Below are positions 35,641 to 48,500 of a DNA stretch of 64,000 nucleotides, piece by piece. Origin of the DNA: Tigriopus japonicus (taxonomy: Eukaryota; Arthropoda; Copepoda; Harpacticoida; Harpacticidae); NCBI GenBank assembly GCA_010645155.1, contig CM021318.1, positions 1,022,158-1,086,157 on the forward strand. The letters are read 5' to 3'. Every line of letters begins with the position of its first letter. The stretch's first letter is position 1. The notes beneath the pieces were generated by a model. The model had not been told where the DNA came from, ran no database searches, and saw only the letters and a program-made list of their open reading frames with translations. The position numbers were made by a program, and so were the translations under genes.

Positions 35641-37261
35641 CAACCTTCAGCATTCCCCGTTGTGTCTTTTTTTTTAATTTTCGCGAAAACTCAAAACATA
35701 CTATCAATATTCAAAAAACATGCTTGAAAACAGAAATAAGCATTTGAGACTAGTTTTAGGACCTTAAAGGGATAAAGCATAGTTTGGCTGTCTTTAATGA
35801 GTGTTTTTACAGGTTTCGAGAAGAAAAGCGAAAGTCAAATAAAAAGTGCAATGTTTGGAAGGAAATGCAAAGCAATGCATGTTCATTTCCGAAATAAGCA
35901 CAAAACTTTTAAGTTTGATATATATTTTTAAAGTTTTTTATAAACAAGTATATTGTGAAGTGGCAGAGCATGTGACAAACCACTTTTGCCAAAAAAAATC
36001 GTGTCATAGCATGGAAATAGAATTTCAAGTCATCACGTAAAAATGTGGAAGGTGTTGATTTTTTATTTGTTGAAGAAATTTTAAAATTCCATAAACGCCC
36101 AAAATAATCAAGTTTTGTCAAATTTTGCCAAAAAATGAGAAAACGTCCTTTTTCAAAGAAACTGAAAAAACTTTTGACCAAAAGCCAAAAAAACTTGAAT
36201 TTTGCCAAAACAAATGAATAAATGATTGATCAATTTTTCAAGTTCAAATACGAATGTCAAAACGAAACCCCACTTCGGCCGAAAAATCGCTAATGCTTTC
36301 TGTTGTGATTGAATTGAAAAATTGTCGCTTTAGAAATCTTCAAGTTATACAACATGTTATTTTCCTATTACTTCCGTTTGGTTTTGCTTACGTCACTCAT
36401 AATTAGGGACGGGCAAAAAGTGTAAAAAGATTTTTGGTAACATAAACCCATTTTTCTGCACTTTTGCACTTTTCACCTTTATTTGCACTTTTTATTTACG
36501 TTTTTGGCCAAAATTGACAAATTGTTAAGAAGATGTAGTGGCTTTTGAAAGGATTTTTAGTTTCAAGATCAAGTTTTGAACTAGTCGAAAAAGCTTGCAT
36601 TTGCAATCAACCATTCTTAGCACCTTGAAGCTTGATGCATTTCAGACGCAAACCTCACACTTTATTTTCCATCTTGGCTTTAACTATAACTAACATCCTG
36701 TTTACTAAACTAAAGATTAGACAAAAGAATCTCATTGCATGCAACCAACAAATAGCAAACCTAAAGAAACTCATGTTATGGTAATGGAAGGATCAACAAA
36801 CAATAAAGATTGCGGAATTATGTTTGCTGCCTTCAAAGATCGCTATTTCTAAAAAAGGCCGTTATAAACTTAAAATCATCAAGCTAAGGATACATCAATG
36901 TAGCAGTACACATTGTTTAATTGACTTGGAGATATGACTTTTAAGTTCCAAAAGTATTTGAGAACAGTTGATGAGTGATGTAAAGCCATATTAAACAATT
37001 GTTAAATATTTTTCGACAATATTTTAGGTACATACATCCACGAGACCACCTTAGGAATGAAAAATTCAGAAGGTTGTTTTCTGGTATATTTTAAGGGACT
37101 TTATATCTTTTTTGCTAGTGACCTAATTAATAGAACTCTATTACTTGTGCAGCATTGTCTCTTCACCTCAAACTAGTCTGAAATGCCTTTAGAACTTGTA
37201 AATGACTTCTGCTCAATTAGGAGCCGTGGGTACTCCATGAATGACGTTTTAAGTCCAAATG

Positions 37262-37420
37262 CAAGGTACTTGCTCTTTTTTGACATTTATTTGCACTTCT
37301 TTGACATTTATTTGCTTTTTTTTTGACACTTATTTGCTCTTTTTTTCGACATTTTTTTGCTCTTTTTTTACATTTTTCTGCACTTTGTTTTGCACTTTTG
37401 GGCACATTTTTTTACATTAC
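37262..37420. repeat. T-rich imperfect tandem array
   Basis: The unit is about tttgacatttatttgctctttt, repeated about six times with variation. The long Lys/Cys/Gln-rich frame on the opposite strand is a product of this array and not a gene. Confidence 0.55.
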
Positions 37421-38504
37421 ATTATTTTTAATTGCATACTGAAAACCTTCGATTCCCTGTGGAGAGTAGCTAGCTAGCAATCATATAAATCAAGTGTTCC
37501 CTTCCTTCACAATTCATCAAAGATCAATAGTAGTTATTTATGAAACTATTTCAAGTATTTGTAGAGACCAACATTTTCAGTGAAAATAAAAAATGTTCAT
37601 GAAAATTATGAGAGAGTCATAGGCTCTACTCATGAAAACGTACCGTGCTAGATCTCAAGATTGAGCGCTCTATTTAACTGTTTTGGGTTCCCCCAAGCAA
37701 TACAACTATCAGTGAAGATGTGCTTTAATTAATGGTTATAAATTGTTTAATGTTCATAACGACAAGGAGATATGTCAGCGGTTAAAATATGTAATGAGTT
37801 ATGAGTAGAAATATGTAAGACAAAACAGAAAAAGATTATAAAAAGAGAACAGCACGAAAAAGGAAAAATAGGATGAAACTTACGGGATGGCACAATTAAA
37901 TTGGGACGCATGGGACGAAAGTTAATCAGTGAACTGCAAGGTAGGACGAAAAGCAATTCAAATACAATTTGGAATGGGGCGATTAGTATTTACCGTACAT
38001 TTTTTAACAAGAACCTCCCCAAAGAAGGAAGGACGAGGACGGTCATCATTAAGAAAGTATTTTGAATCAAAGGCCGAATATTTGATTGATGTGTAAGTTA
38101 AAAACATTAAAGAGTATTTCTAGATTAATGAAGTCGCAACCAAGTATTTAAAAGATATCTTGAATTGAGAGCATATTTCAGAAAAAAAATTGATGAAAAA
38201 TTGGAAATGACGGTAAAACAGGTTATAAATAGGGCGCAGATACCAGATCGATCAATTAACCAGATCATCACTACAGGTCAATATTTTCGGTCGCTTTAAT
38301 CCTCATGATATTTGATCATTTTTTTGGGGGGTGGGATTATTAAAAGAGGCGGATTTTTTATTACCTCTACAAGGAATGCGATTCCCTGCAAACAAATAAA
38401 TCATAAATCTAATCTATACAATTACCACTTATACGAAATTTGGTCTACCATTGTTGGTTAATCAGGAATAGTATTTAAAATTTGTCCAATCCTGCTTCAA
38501 ATTC

Positions 38505-38800
38505 CGTTAGAGGATCAGCTCCTATATATTCCCGACGAAGACTTAAGGGCAAAAGATTGAACAATGAAGGAGCCCGATTAAGAAGAGAGGCAGACTTCAT
38601 TGTTCGAACTAGCCCGGATTCCTAGGGATTTGGAGGTGCTCTAAGAGCACAAGTATAACCTCTACGGTCGCTACAGCTGACCTCAAATTCTGGGTTAGAT
38701 TTTGTTGAAGACGCACAGTATCAGATACCTTTCATACCTTCTCCGAGTACTGAACAGCCCTAACTTCTGGAGCCTCTCGAGAAGTTAGGGTACGAGATAC
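38505..38800 (-). pseudogene. Degraded C-terminal fragment of a non-LTR retrotransposon ORF (second copy)
   Basis: Read leftward, it encodes ERLQKLGLFSTRRRYERYLI, then after stops and a frameshift SLLNRAPSLFNLLPLSLRRE, ending in EFEAGLDKF. This is the C-terminal arrangement of CR1/Jockey-type LINE ORFs. It is related to 29815-30140 but keeps more of the upstream part. It is inactive. Confidence 0.65.
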
Positions 38801-39321
38801 GAATAGATATCGATATACGAGAGCTCTCTCATTCCTGTGATGTTCCTAGTGAAACATCTTTAGACCTGCTCAAGGATGGCTCAAGCCAGGATTACTTTCA
38901 AATTACACACTGGGTCCGATTAGTACAATGAAAATTCAACGGAACAATAAATTTGTTGCAAAAACCTCACATTTTGGTACAATGATTGGACCCAGTGTGT
39001 ATTTTTGAAATTCGTTCTGACGTACAATGGTTCCTGACCTGCTCGACCTTTTGCAAACCTGCCAAACTCATTGGAACCCATTTGGGCGAGGCATATTCTA
39101 AATGAGGCTGAACAATCGACGTGCCCTGAGTTAGCATCGTAACACTTTCTCTGGATTTGAAAGTGCAATAGATTCAGCCACACGCTTGAATTCCTTCCCC
39201 ACTTTTAACTCGATATGCTCACCGAAATTTCCATCATCTTGGTTATCAACGCCCAAGAAGCAGTGGAATCATGGACAGGGTTGGTCAGGGGATCAACTTT
39301 TTCGATTTATCCCATTCACCC

Positions 39322-39504
39322 GGGGATAAACGGGATAAATTGGGGGATAAACCGGATAAATGGGGGGATAAACGGGATAAATTTGGGATAAACGGGATAA
39401 ATTTGGGATAAACGGGATAAATGGGGGATAAACGGGATAAATTGGGGATAAACGGGATAAATGGGGGGATAAACGGGATGAACCGGTGGATAAACGAAAT
39501 AAAG
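39322..39504. repeat. Tandem array, about nine 20-21-bp units
   Basis: The unit is ggggataaacgggataaatt or close to it, itself built from two related 10-mers. About nine units are visible; the last two have drifted. All three reverse frames stay open through it and give Pro/Ile/Leu-rich peptides, which are artefacts of the repeat. Confidence 0.85.
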
Positions 39505-39654
39505 CCAATTTTGTTCCGATTTTGACATGTTTGAATAATTTTTGGCATACCTGAAGGTAGCCGATCAAACTAAAGGCTTAATATAAAAATTAATGAAATA
39601 TATTTACAATATTTAACAGAATATATAACAGAAATAATAATTACATATTATCAA

Positions 39655-39850
39655 ATTCGTTCAGTACATAAGTTTGAGAAGGCATAACTTTTCACTCCGG
39701 CATTCGATTGGGCTGAAATTTGAAATTCGTGTCCTTCTCAATGCAAGCCAGGTCGCATTTGCAGAAGAACGCAAATGATTTTGTATCTACTGGAAATCAT
39801 GATTCTCATTTCTAGCCTCCCACTCCATGATTTCCGTGCTTTTAGCAACG
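39655..39850. mobile_element. Partial family A fold-back MITE
   Basis: It matches the right half of the family: aagtttgagaaggcataacttttcac, then cattcgattgggctgaaa, gcagaagaacgc, and ending ctagcctcccactcc. The left arm is absent. Confidence 0.55.
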
Positions 39851-41018
39851 CCCAAATCCTTCACAAATGATACTTATTCAATATCACTACCTCCATTGTC
39901 TTTAAGTGGCAGTTTGTTGTGTTCTTTCTTTAAAGACTGGATCTTTTTATTCTCCGTCTATTTGGTTTGATTTTTCAGCTATATCTAATGTCTCTTTCAA
40001 AACTTATGACCTTTGGAAACTCTTGCTCGATTAAGCAGAACATGAAAAACTTCGACTTCTTCTTGCAACATCTTGAAACAAGCAAGTGCTCATTCTTTCA
40101 ATCATTTGCCCATTCTGGTCTTTGCTTGAAAAGCCATCAGCTTGTGAATCCGTCATTCGATTGAGCTGAAAATATGTAGGAAAGTATTTTTGTCACACCA
40201 AGACTAACTCAAATGGGAGAGAACACACTCTTTTGACTGTAACGGAGGACTTGTCTCTGGGAAAAAAGAATAATTGTTACTTTTTCCAAAGAGACTGTTG
40301 TATTGGACTGTTTTACCCTCGAAACGATAAGTCGTACGAAATCCAGCAGTTTAGAAATCCATCGCTAATCTGCAGACCTGTGATGCAATTGTTATTGAAA
40401 TTATAATTACATTTCAATTAATTGCAATTAATTACATTTGAGATCAAATTACTACGTTTTCCCTATTCAACAACTCTGTTTAAGGCTTGTATTCCCTTTT
40501 ACCCACGATCAAACCTTCGTTTCAAGTTTTATTTCTGACCAAGAAGTAACTACGTCAATTGCCAATTCATTACTTAGGAAGTCAACTCAGTACATTTTCT
40601 TCCAAGTCGATTCATGTGACTTGGAATGACTTTCATTAAGCAATAGAGAGGACCAGCGCTTCGTTTTCAAGTGGAACAAAAGTTCTGTTGCACACGAACT
40701 GACCGGTCATGAGACCAGCCTCGCCGAAAAGTGAAATATAGCAACCCAATGAATTATTAATTGATTCGTTCAGATCACCTTTGGCCCGGTGGGTCCTTTA
40801 CAAGCCAGCTTTAGTAGAGAAAGTTCGCTGCCACCATAATCATTTCAGTCCTCTTGGTTAAGTTACTTTTGATATTTTATGGCATACATTTGCCAACTAG
40901 TTGTACGTTGTTCGTCGAGATATTCCATCGAGTTGGAGGACTTTTGGCCACATATAAAGCAACAAGACGACAAAACCAGTGCAATATTTCAGAAATATGA
41001 AACAATGGTGATCTGAAT

Positions 41019-42230
41019 ATGATGGGATTCTCGATAGGAAAGAAAGCCTTGCTATGCAAAAGCATTGCTTTGCTCTTCATTTCAAGTATCGGCTTCATTT
41101 TGATCTCGTCTCAGATTAGCATCAAAAATAAACACTACGGTTCCAAATACTACACGAACCTGGAAAGACGTTTACATCAGCTTCAAGAACGATTTGAAGG
41201 CCTTGTCATGATTGAAGAGGAACCAACGTGTTCTCCAAAAAAGAGTGTGGTTTTTGCCAAAACCCATAAAACCGGAAGCTCTACGTTACAGAATATCATG
41301 TTCCGATATGGTGTAAAGCACGATTTGAACTTCGCTCTACCCAAGGGAGGATGGATGTTCTCTTTCAAAGAGCCTTTCAATGCAAATATGGTACTTGATG
41401 GCCCATTCAAAGATCTAGATTTGAACCTGTTTGCATTCCACAGTATATGGAATTACGTCGAGATGAAGAGAGTTTTGCCTCATGCCAAGTATGTGACTCT
41501 TTTACGAGATCCAACGGATTGCTTCGAGTCCAATTATGTCTACATGGGTCTCAGTGCCCTGTACAAGATGGATTTTAACGAGTTTGCCCAAAAGAAGGCC
41601 CTAACTGGTATGATTCGTAAACCCAAAAGCATTATTGGCAAGAACCAACAACTTTGGGATCTTGGCTTGAATGAAACTGCCATGGAAAATCGAACCTTAG
41701 TCCAACAAAAGATCCGAGATTTGGATCGACAAATGGATTTGGTTCTTATCATGGAACAATTTGACGAATCTTTGGTTCTCCTCAGTGATCTGTTGTGTTG
41801 GCCAATTGATGAGTTGGCTTACTTGAAACAGAACGAACGGATTGGAGCCAAGAAGACCAATATCACGCAAGAGACACGAAAGATTATGAGGAAATGGCTG
41901 TGGGCCGATTACTTGCTCTACGATCACTTCAAGGCCAAGCTTAAATCGAAGTTAAAGGCTCTCCAGGGTCCATATCTGCAGAAACGTCTTCAAGAGCTCG
42001 CTGCTGCCAAAGCTATGGTAAAAAGTGCTTGCGTGATTCAGAAGTCAGATAATTCCAAACTGACTGGGGAATTCAAAATGGCCTTGCCCATCGTTTTGGG
42101 ATACGTGATTGACGAGACGAAGCCTTGGTGTGCCACTTTTGCACGGAGCGAGCCTAATTTTAGTAAACAGATCCATGACTACCAAGAACTTAAAATTAAG
42201 GCTCGACATCTAAAGGGCAACATTCGATGA
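41019..42230 (+). CDS. Galactose-3-O-sulfotransferase family protein, tandem copy 2
   Basis: An intronless 403-residue paralogue of the protein at 33084-34289, in the same orientation. It has the same layout: signal anchor (about 15-33, ALLFISSIGFILISS), stem, 5'-phosphosulfate loop FAKTHKTGSSTLQN, and 3'-phosphate site VTLLRDPTDCFESNYVYMG. All family motifs are intact, so it is probably functional. Differences from copy 1 cluster in the N-terminal stem and around residues 215-235. Two later stretches (41769-41999 and 42051-42174) are identical to copy 1 at every base. The first two codons are both ATG; either could start. Upstream homology with copy 1 reaches at least to the shared cgaactgaccggtcat (40695-40710 versus 32800-32815), so the promoter was duplicated with the gene. 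Confidence 0.88.
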   Translation: MMGFSIGKKALLCKSIALLFISSIGFILISSQISIKNKHYGSKYYTNLERRLHQLQERFEGLVMIEEEPTCSPKKSVVFAKTHKTGSSTLQNIMFRYGVKHDLNFALPKGGWMFSFKEPFNANMVLDGPFKDLDLNLFAFHSIWNYVEMKRVLPHAKYVTLLRDPTDCFESNYVYMGLSALYKMDFNEFAQKKALTGMIRKPKSIIGKNQQLWDLGLNETAMENRTLVQQKIRDLDRQMDLVLIMEQFDESLVLLSDLLCWPIDELAYLKQNERIGAKKTNITQETRKIMRKWLWADYLLYDHFKAKLKSKLKALQGPYLQKRLQELAAAKAMVKSACVIQKSDNSKLTGEFKMALPIVLGYVIDETKPWCATFARSEPNFSKQIHDYQELKIKARHLKGNIR

Positions 42231-42584
42231 CAAAACCGAGGTTTGACGTTTCCCTCTGATATGTGATCCCATTTTAAATTGTTATTGGTTTAGCTGTTTT
42301 TCGCCACTCCTTTATGAACCAAATATTTGTCTTATAAAATCAATTTGAAAAATGATAACACATTCTAACAATCGAGCTTTTTTTAAAATGTTTACATGAA
42401 AGGTCCATAGTTCAATTCCAATATGGCAAAGTTTTTTGCTCATATACTTTGTATGTATTTTACTTTAGGGTTATTTATTAGGAATGGTACAAATTCTGGG
42501 TGTTTCACCACGAAACTAGAACGATAGTTTCTAAGCATAGATTGAATCTGAATATGACAAATACCAATGAGTTCGGCAGCAGTT
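42231..42584. other. Short 3'-to-3' spacer
   Basis: The space between convergent copy 2 of the sulfotransferase and the ankyrin gene. It contains the minus-strand polyadenylation signal at 42474-42479, about 105 bp past the ankyrin gene stop. Confidence 0.5.
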
Positions 42585-45500
42585 TCATCTTGAATCCGAC
42601 AAGTCGAAATCGTCGGACACATGAACCATGGGTATCACAAGATCATCGATCTGTATGGGCACATCATCGGGATTGACGCCTTTCATCTCGCACACTTTAT
42701 CATGCCAATCACATTTCTGCACGGCATTCAACGATTCTGCCTCATTATGATGTCGAAGGACCACTTGCTCCTATTAAGACGAGAAAAAAATACTTGTAAT
42801 TGTGCAGTTAAATTTAGTTGACAAGAGCCTTAGTTACCTTTATCTTTTCCCACTTGTCGTCTACATCTTGGCACCAAGACAAAAATAATCTTCCATTGTA
42901 TCTTGATCGGATATCTCGCTTCTCCTCGTCTTGTCTCGGATCAATCGTGTTATAGATCTCTTCATCTTTGAGCATAGTACAAACACTGAAAGGATGAGAT
43001 TGGTTGGCAAGAGCACGGGCAGCTCTGCCATGAGTTCTCAAGATCTCATATTCCACATTCAAGACCAGCTTCTCTTTCTCGACAATGTGTTGACAACGAA
43101 GCTTGTATCTTTCTTCTTCTTGCTTTTTGAACAACTCAGCCAGTTCACCTTTCAATGAGGGCGGGGGCTTCAACTTAGGCATGGAAGCTAAGCGTGCATT
43201 GGCATTACCCTGAAGTAAATAGGTCTTCCGATTCATCAAATAATCTTCATAACCTTGAGGTGGCTTGGGTTGGACGGGAAAGCAGTTCTTGCGTCTTTGT
43301 TCAATGGCCTTGCGTATGTTCAGGTACTTTTCGATATCGTTCAGTGGCTCATTGGATTTGGAATTGCCCGAGGTACTGCTTCCTGCTTGATGGGAGTTCG
43401 CATTTTCTTCCACTTGCGATCTGAGCTTTCGTTTCCTGACATGATACTCGGAAGTGGATTGAGCTCCACCAGTCTCTTGGGCGCTAGTTGAGCTCGATTC
43501 CGAGGAATTGCCCTGAACGTCATTGGAATCAGGTCCAGGAGTGCCTTGATTGGCTCGACTTCGGGTCATTCGACTTCCGGTTCCTTTCCCATTACCTTCT
43601 TCATCTTTGCCTCCCTTGGAAGAGCCTCCTCCCTGCATTCCTTCATTTGATTTGTCGTCTCCTTTGGAGCTATCCTCTTCCTCTCTAATCACGTATGGCT
43701 TGTTGCAAATGCCTCGCGATTTCTGATCAGCTTGTTCTTGAGCCAGAGCTTGAGCCGATGAGCCGGGAGAATTGCCACTGCTGTTATTTCCACTATTATT
43801 GCCATTACTTCCTGACAAGACAATTTTCAAGGGTGGAACCTTCAACCCGGAGGAATCTGTGCTTTTTTTCGAGTTGTTGTCGTCATCGCTATCGCTTTGC
43901 TCATTGTTCTTCTTGGGGCTGTTGGCCGCCGAATTTGGAAAAGAATTGGGACTCTTCCGATCGGCATTCAACAATCGGCCTTTCCCACCGGGTTTCATGG
44001 CCGTTGATTTCTCAGCTGAATTGCCTCTAGTACCACGACTACCTCCTTTTGACACTGAAGCATTATTTCCCTCATCTTTTCGTTGCTTTTTCTTCTTGGC
44101 TTCCTCTTCCTCGTCAAACGGAACTTCAGCGCCTCTTTTTTCCAACTTTGATTTGCTCTCATCTTTCACTGGAGGAGACACATTGGAGGAACCTCCTGTG
44201 TTGTTACCATTGGTTGGGTTCTCTTTCTTTGGCTCTAAAGCCGTGCTAGATTCTGGATTTGACCCAGCCCCAATGTCCTTACTATTCCCCCCTTTGAACT
44301 CGTAGACATCCTCGGTTTTGGGCGTGGTCGAGATTGAGGCAGATGAGGCTGGCACTGTGCTACTTGGAACCTCTGGAGCATTGGCATTACTGGTAGAGCT
44401 GGTGGCCGTATTTACTTCATGATTTGGAGGCTTCTCATCCATGTTTAAAACAACAGATCTGGATGGAGAGTTTCTTGGTTCAATTTCAGGAATTGACTCC
44501 TCAGTCAATGGTAAGGAATCTAATGGAGTGAAGTCCTTGATGATGTCAATTTCCTCACAATTGCTCTCGCTGTCAGATTGTGTCAGTTCAGGTTGGTCAA
44601 CTTGAGGGTTGGAATTTTCCTGAAGGAGAAAGAGCTTGATTTTGAAATTGGCATTGCGACCAACTTTCCATGCAGCCATTCTACAATTTCCATATCCCAA
44701 CTTGAAAAAAGGTCTCATAATGTGAGTGAAACTTCACACAGGTGTACGCAAAATTTCTAATCCAGGATTACATGCGATTTATCTGCAGATGCATGGATGT
44801 TTAATTATATTACCTGTCTCTCTGTGAGATACTGGATGACCTCGTGGAGATGGGGATTTTTGGTCCGGCTATTTTTGGCCTCATCTAGCGGCGTCTGTCC
44901 TGTGCTCTCTCGTTTGGCAGCAAGATTGGCTCCGTTGGATACTAATAATTTGACCACCTAAGTGAGAATACCACAGTCTGCTCAGAATCCAGGGATAAAT
45001 CATGGAACACTTGATCATTTACAAAAAAAAATTGTTGCAACTCGCCAATATGGCCCAGCGCTGCCAAAACGTTTCAAGCTGGTATTGCCAAAAATGTTTC
45101 TGAAAACCTGCCATTTACTGCCATAAGGAAGTAAAACCCAAACTGACACTTTCTGCCACTCTTTCAAGAACATTTTTCATTTTTCTCAGGTGAAAAAGCA
45201 TCATTTTCTATTTGTTTAATCGTTAATGTTTGCCATATTGCCTGCTTTTTCATTAAGTTACTTATTTCTCACACAGCCACATCAGTAAAAAGTGGCAACA
45301 AACTCTACCTACTGGCGTCGCCTGTCAGGCATCAAGCAAGCACAGAAGCACAGATTCAAGCCTTCCTTTCTCCTACTCTTAAGTTGTGCTTCTCTGTGTC
45401 TCTCTGTTTCTGCCCAGCAGATCTGTGCTTGGGACTCAGCACTGGCTGGGCTAGCTTTGGCTGAGAGAAGCGGCAGAATTGGCAGAGGGGTGAATTTTGA

Positions 45501-48500
45501 GGCAAAGAAGGGGGAGATTGCAAACGCTTGAAACATAAAATATGGTTTGGATATCGAAATAGAAATTCATATTATTAACATACTACATGTCTCCATAGCC
45601 CACAAGTGATTGATGCCCTGAAAGTAGGGCATAAAATGTAGTTTTTCATTACCCAAGTTCGTTTTAGGAGACGGAAAGATGCAAATGTTTTGAGTCAAAT
45701 TGGTCACTTTTTTGAATATCACATTTAAAAGTACTGTTGTTTTAATCCCTATTTCTTTGAAGATCTCTTTTTTGGGTCAAAGCTAATTTTTCGGTCAGTA
45801 AAACTATTTAAGTGGCTATGATTCAATTTGAAGCAATCAAAAAGAAACAGACTTGATAAAGAACCTACTTGAATCTCCCTTCGTTGTTAAAGATTGTAGT
45901 CTTTCATATTTTGCATTCTTCATAACAGTCGTCAAATAACATATCTCGTTCTTTAAAATTCAGGAATGGTGTTGAAAATTAGGATTAGGATTTTAGAATT
46001 TCGGTTTTTGTAGGGATTGCTAATCTCTGCTTTCTTGTTCCAAAATTATATTTTCTGACGTAGACAGACCTGCAAAATTGCTCAGCTAATATCCAAGAGT
46101 ATTGAATTAAAGACCAGTTTTTTCAATTTGGATTATTTTCAGTAAATTTATTTTGTTGTGTGTGTTTTCGCAAATGTCTGTCATAGCTATAAAAACAAAG
46201 CTTGGATGGATAGTTGTTTTCCAATGTGGCAAGATTTCAAATCAGATCTAGTTTGTGCAATTTTTTTATGCTTAATTAAGTAAAAATGAAAAGATCAAAG
46301 CAAGGAGAAGAATACTCACGGCGATATGTCCATTGCGGGCGGCATCATGCAGTGGACTTTCCCGTTGCTCTCCAACCCCGCCAAGAACATTGACGTCTGC
46401 ACCATTACGTAACAGAAGCCTTACGATGGCTTCGTTACCGCGATTGCAGGCCTCATGAAGCGGCGTGTAACCTAGAAGGCGCAGAAAGATGGTGAATTTG
46501 ATCGTCTCTTCAATTCGTTACTGAATTGTGAAATTTGGACACTAATCAAAATCATGAGACCATTTTGCCCGAAGACTTTGTCTTTTGATTTTATTCTTTA
46601 ATTTTGGAAAGTAATTTTTCATAAATGAGTAAATCTTGTCTCAGAACAAAAGTGATCTTTTTTTTCTTCACAAGTTTTCACCAAAGATTCAAGATGAGTA
46701 TCAGCAATATCTTTACTCTTCAAAATACCATATTTTGACGAGTTTCTCGCTCTTGAAGTCCATTTTTGAAACGCGCAAGGGTCGCCCGACATACTTTGCC
46801 TCATCAAATCATAGGTTCGAACGGATTTGCTTACCAACAAAATTTACAAAAAAAAATATCTACTCAAGAGAGACAACCTTAATTTCGATTTTGAGAGCAA
46901 TCCGTCAATCGTGCATTTTAATGAGTTATACAAGCCCAGTCTGCATATACCGGGTGTATATACGAAACGGAACAACAAAACCACTTGGTAATGGCTGATT
47001 TCAAGAAACTTGTACACGGCTCAAAAAGGCGCGGTACATATCAATTTTAATGAAACATGTGTTGTTTTTCCCATTATGTTGCAATATTTTAGAGTTTTGC
47101 CAAACTTTGGGAGGAAGAAAAAGCCGGAGTCACGAATGCTCTAACTTCAAAAAAAGCTTCAAAAAATGTCGTCGCCCTAATATTGAACTTGGGGGCTATT
47201 GTTTTCACTGACTCTTGAAGCCAAGTTTTTGGGAAATCATAGGCAATTAAGTTGAGATTCGTATTTTGATTCAATTGCGAGTTATTGATGGTATCCTTAG
47301 TTGTTCCGTTTCTTTAGAAACATCCAGTTGTCTTCTTTTACGCAAAGGTTTTGAAAAAGTGCCTTCTCTGGAAAACGTAAACAACAAAGGGTTTCATCAA
47401 AGTATGAAAAACCTAAAAGAGGATTTTGAGCCAAAAGAGTGTTTTTGTCAACTTTATACATACAATTTCTAAAAAGCTTGAAGTAAAATCTGCGGAATTC
47501 TTGCCCTGTTTTGCATCATCCCAAAAATGGGTAAATCTTATTTTATCCGAGGCCTAGGAATTGACTTTCTCTCTTTCCCAAAAACTTGATGAATATTCTT
47601 TTTTTGAGTTTTAGCAAAAGTCAGTTTCCTTCTTTTGATCTAGCAATTCATTCAATCATTTAGCCATTGGAAAGTAAGAAAGTCAAATGTAAGGGAGTAT
47701 ATTAAACCAATTATAAACCATACTGATTATTCATTGAGGAATCTAAAACATACAAGAATAACCGCATGACGTTGTAATCTTGCTGTAATTTATTCTGTCG
47801 CTTTCTTGCACAAGTAAGACAATTAATTTTGTAATATGCAAAACTCATATGTTTGAATGATATTAGGTATTCAAGGTCCTCCAGTGAAGGCTTGAACAGA
47901 TGCATTCATGAAACTTGCGCTCTTTGTTTAAGCCCCGTACACGAAATATTTGATTCTGACAGGAATGGTACATTTCAGGCACCAAAATATCTTGTTAAGA
48001 TTGCAACTAAAAAGGTCACAAACAAAACGTTCACAAAAAAGGTCCCAGTATAAGGTCACGAGGAAAAACGGTCAGAATAAAAAGGTTACAGGTTAAAACG
48101 GTCACGGTAAAAAGTTCACACGGTGAAAAAGTCACACGTCACACGGTTAAAACGCTCACAGTAATAAAGCAAACAGGTCACTTTTCCATGACATGATTGT
48201 GATCCACCCAGAGTATATTTGAAGTCAAAAACCATTGCTGGTCCATTTAAAGTCCCTTGTCAACATTTGAGGCACTTTACTTGTACAAAACTAATGTACG
48301 GTTATTTTTTAAGCAAACCCATGTATCTCAAAGAATCGGCATGCTGTTGCCACATAGAATGATACTAGATGACGCACTTTATAAATGTAGTCTTTTTTCA
48401 GTGCACTAACCTGAATCATTTCGACATATGAACTACTCTTTTATATGAACAAGCTTGAAAACTCTTACACGTAGGGCAAGTGACTTGTCAAACAAAGTCC

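Larger units (their letters stand above)
34290..41018. other. Repeat-rich spacer between the two sulfotransferase copies
   Basis: No gene is supported in these 6.7 kb. The content is a degenerate array (34430-34630), an inverted pair of family C repeats (35031-35640), a T-rich array (37262-37420), a LINE fragment (38505-38800), a 20-bp tandem array (39322-39504) and a family A MITE fragment (39655-39850). The last 500 bp are related to the region upstream of copy 1. Confidence 0.55.

Noticed and set aside
37217..37405. Lys/Cys/Gln-rich minus-strand frame
   Set aside because: Product of the T-rich tandem array on the other strand.
39285..39568. Three overlapping reverse-strand frames encoding Pro/Ile/Leu-rich repeats
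   Set aside because: They are translations of the 20-bp tandem array in all three frames, with no promoter, splice or domain support.
43695..44305. Plus-strand frames of 111 and 177 codons inside the ankyrin gene
   Set aside because: Antisense to the large fifth exon of the ANKRD11/12 gene and of low-complexity composition.
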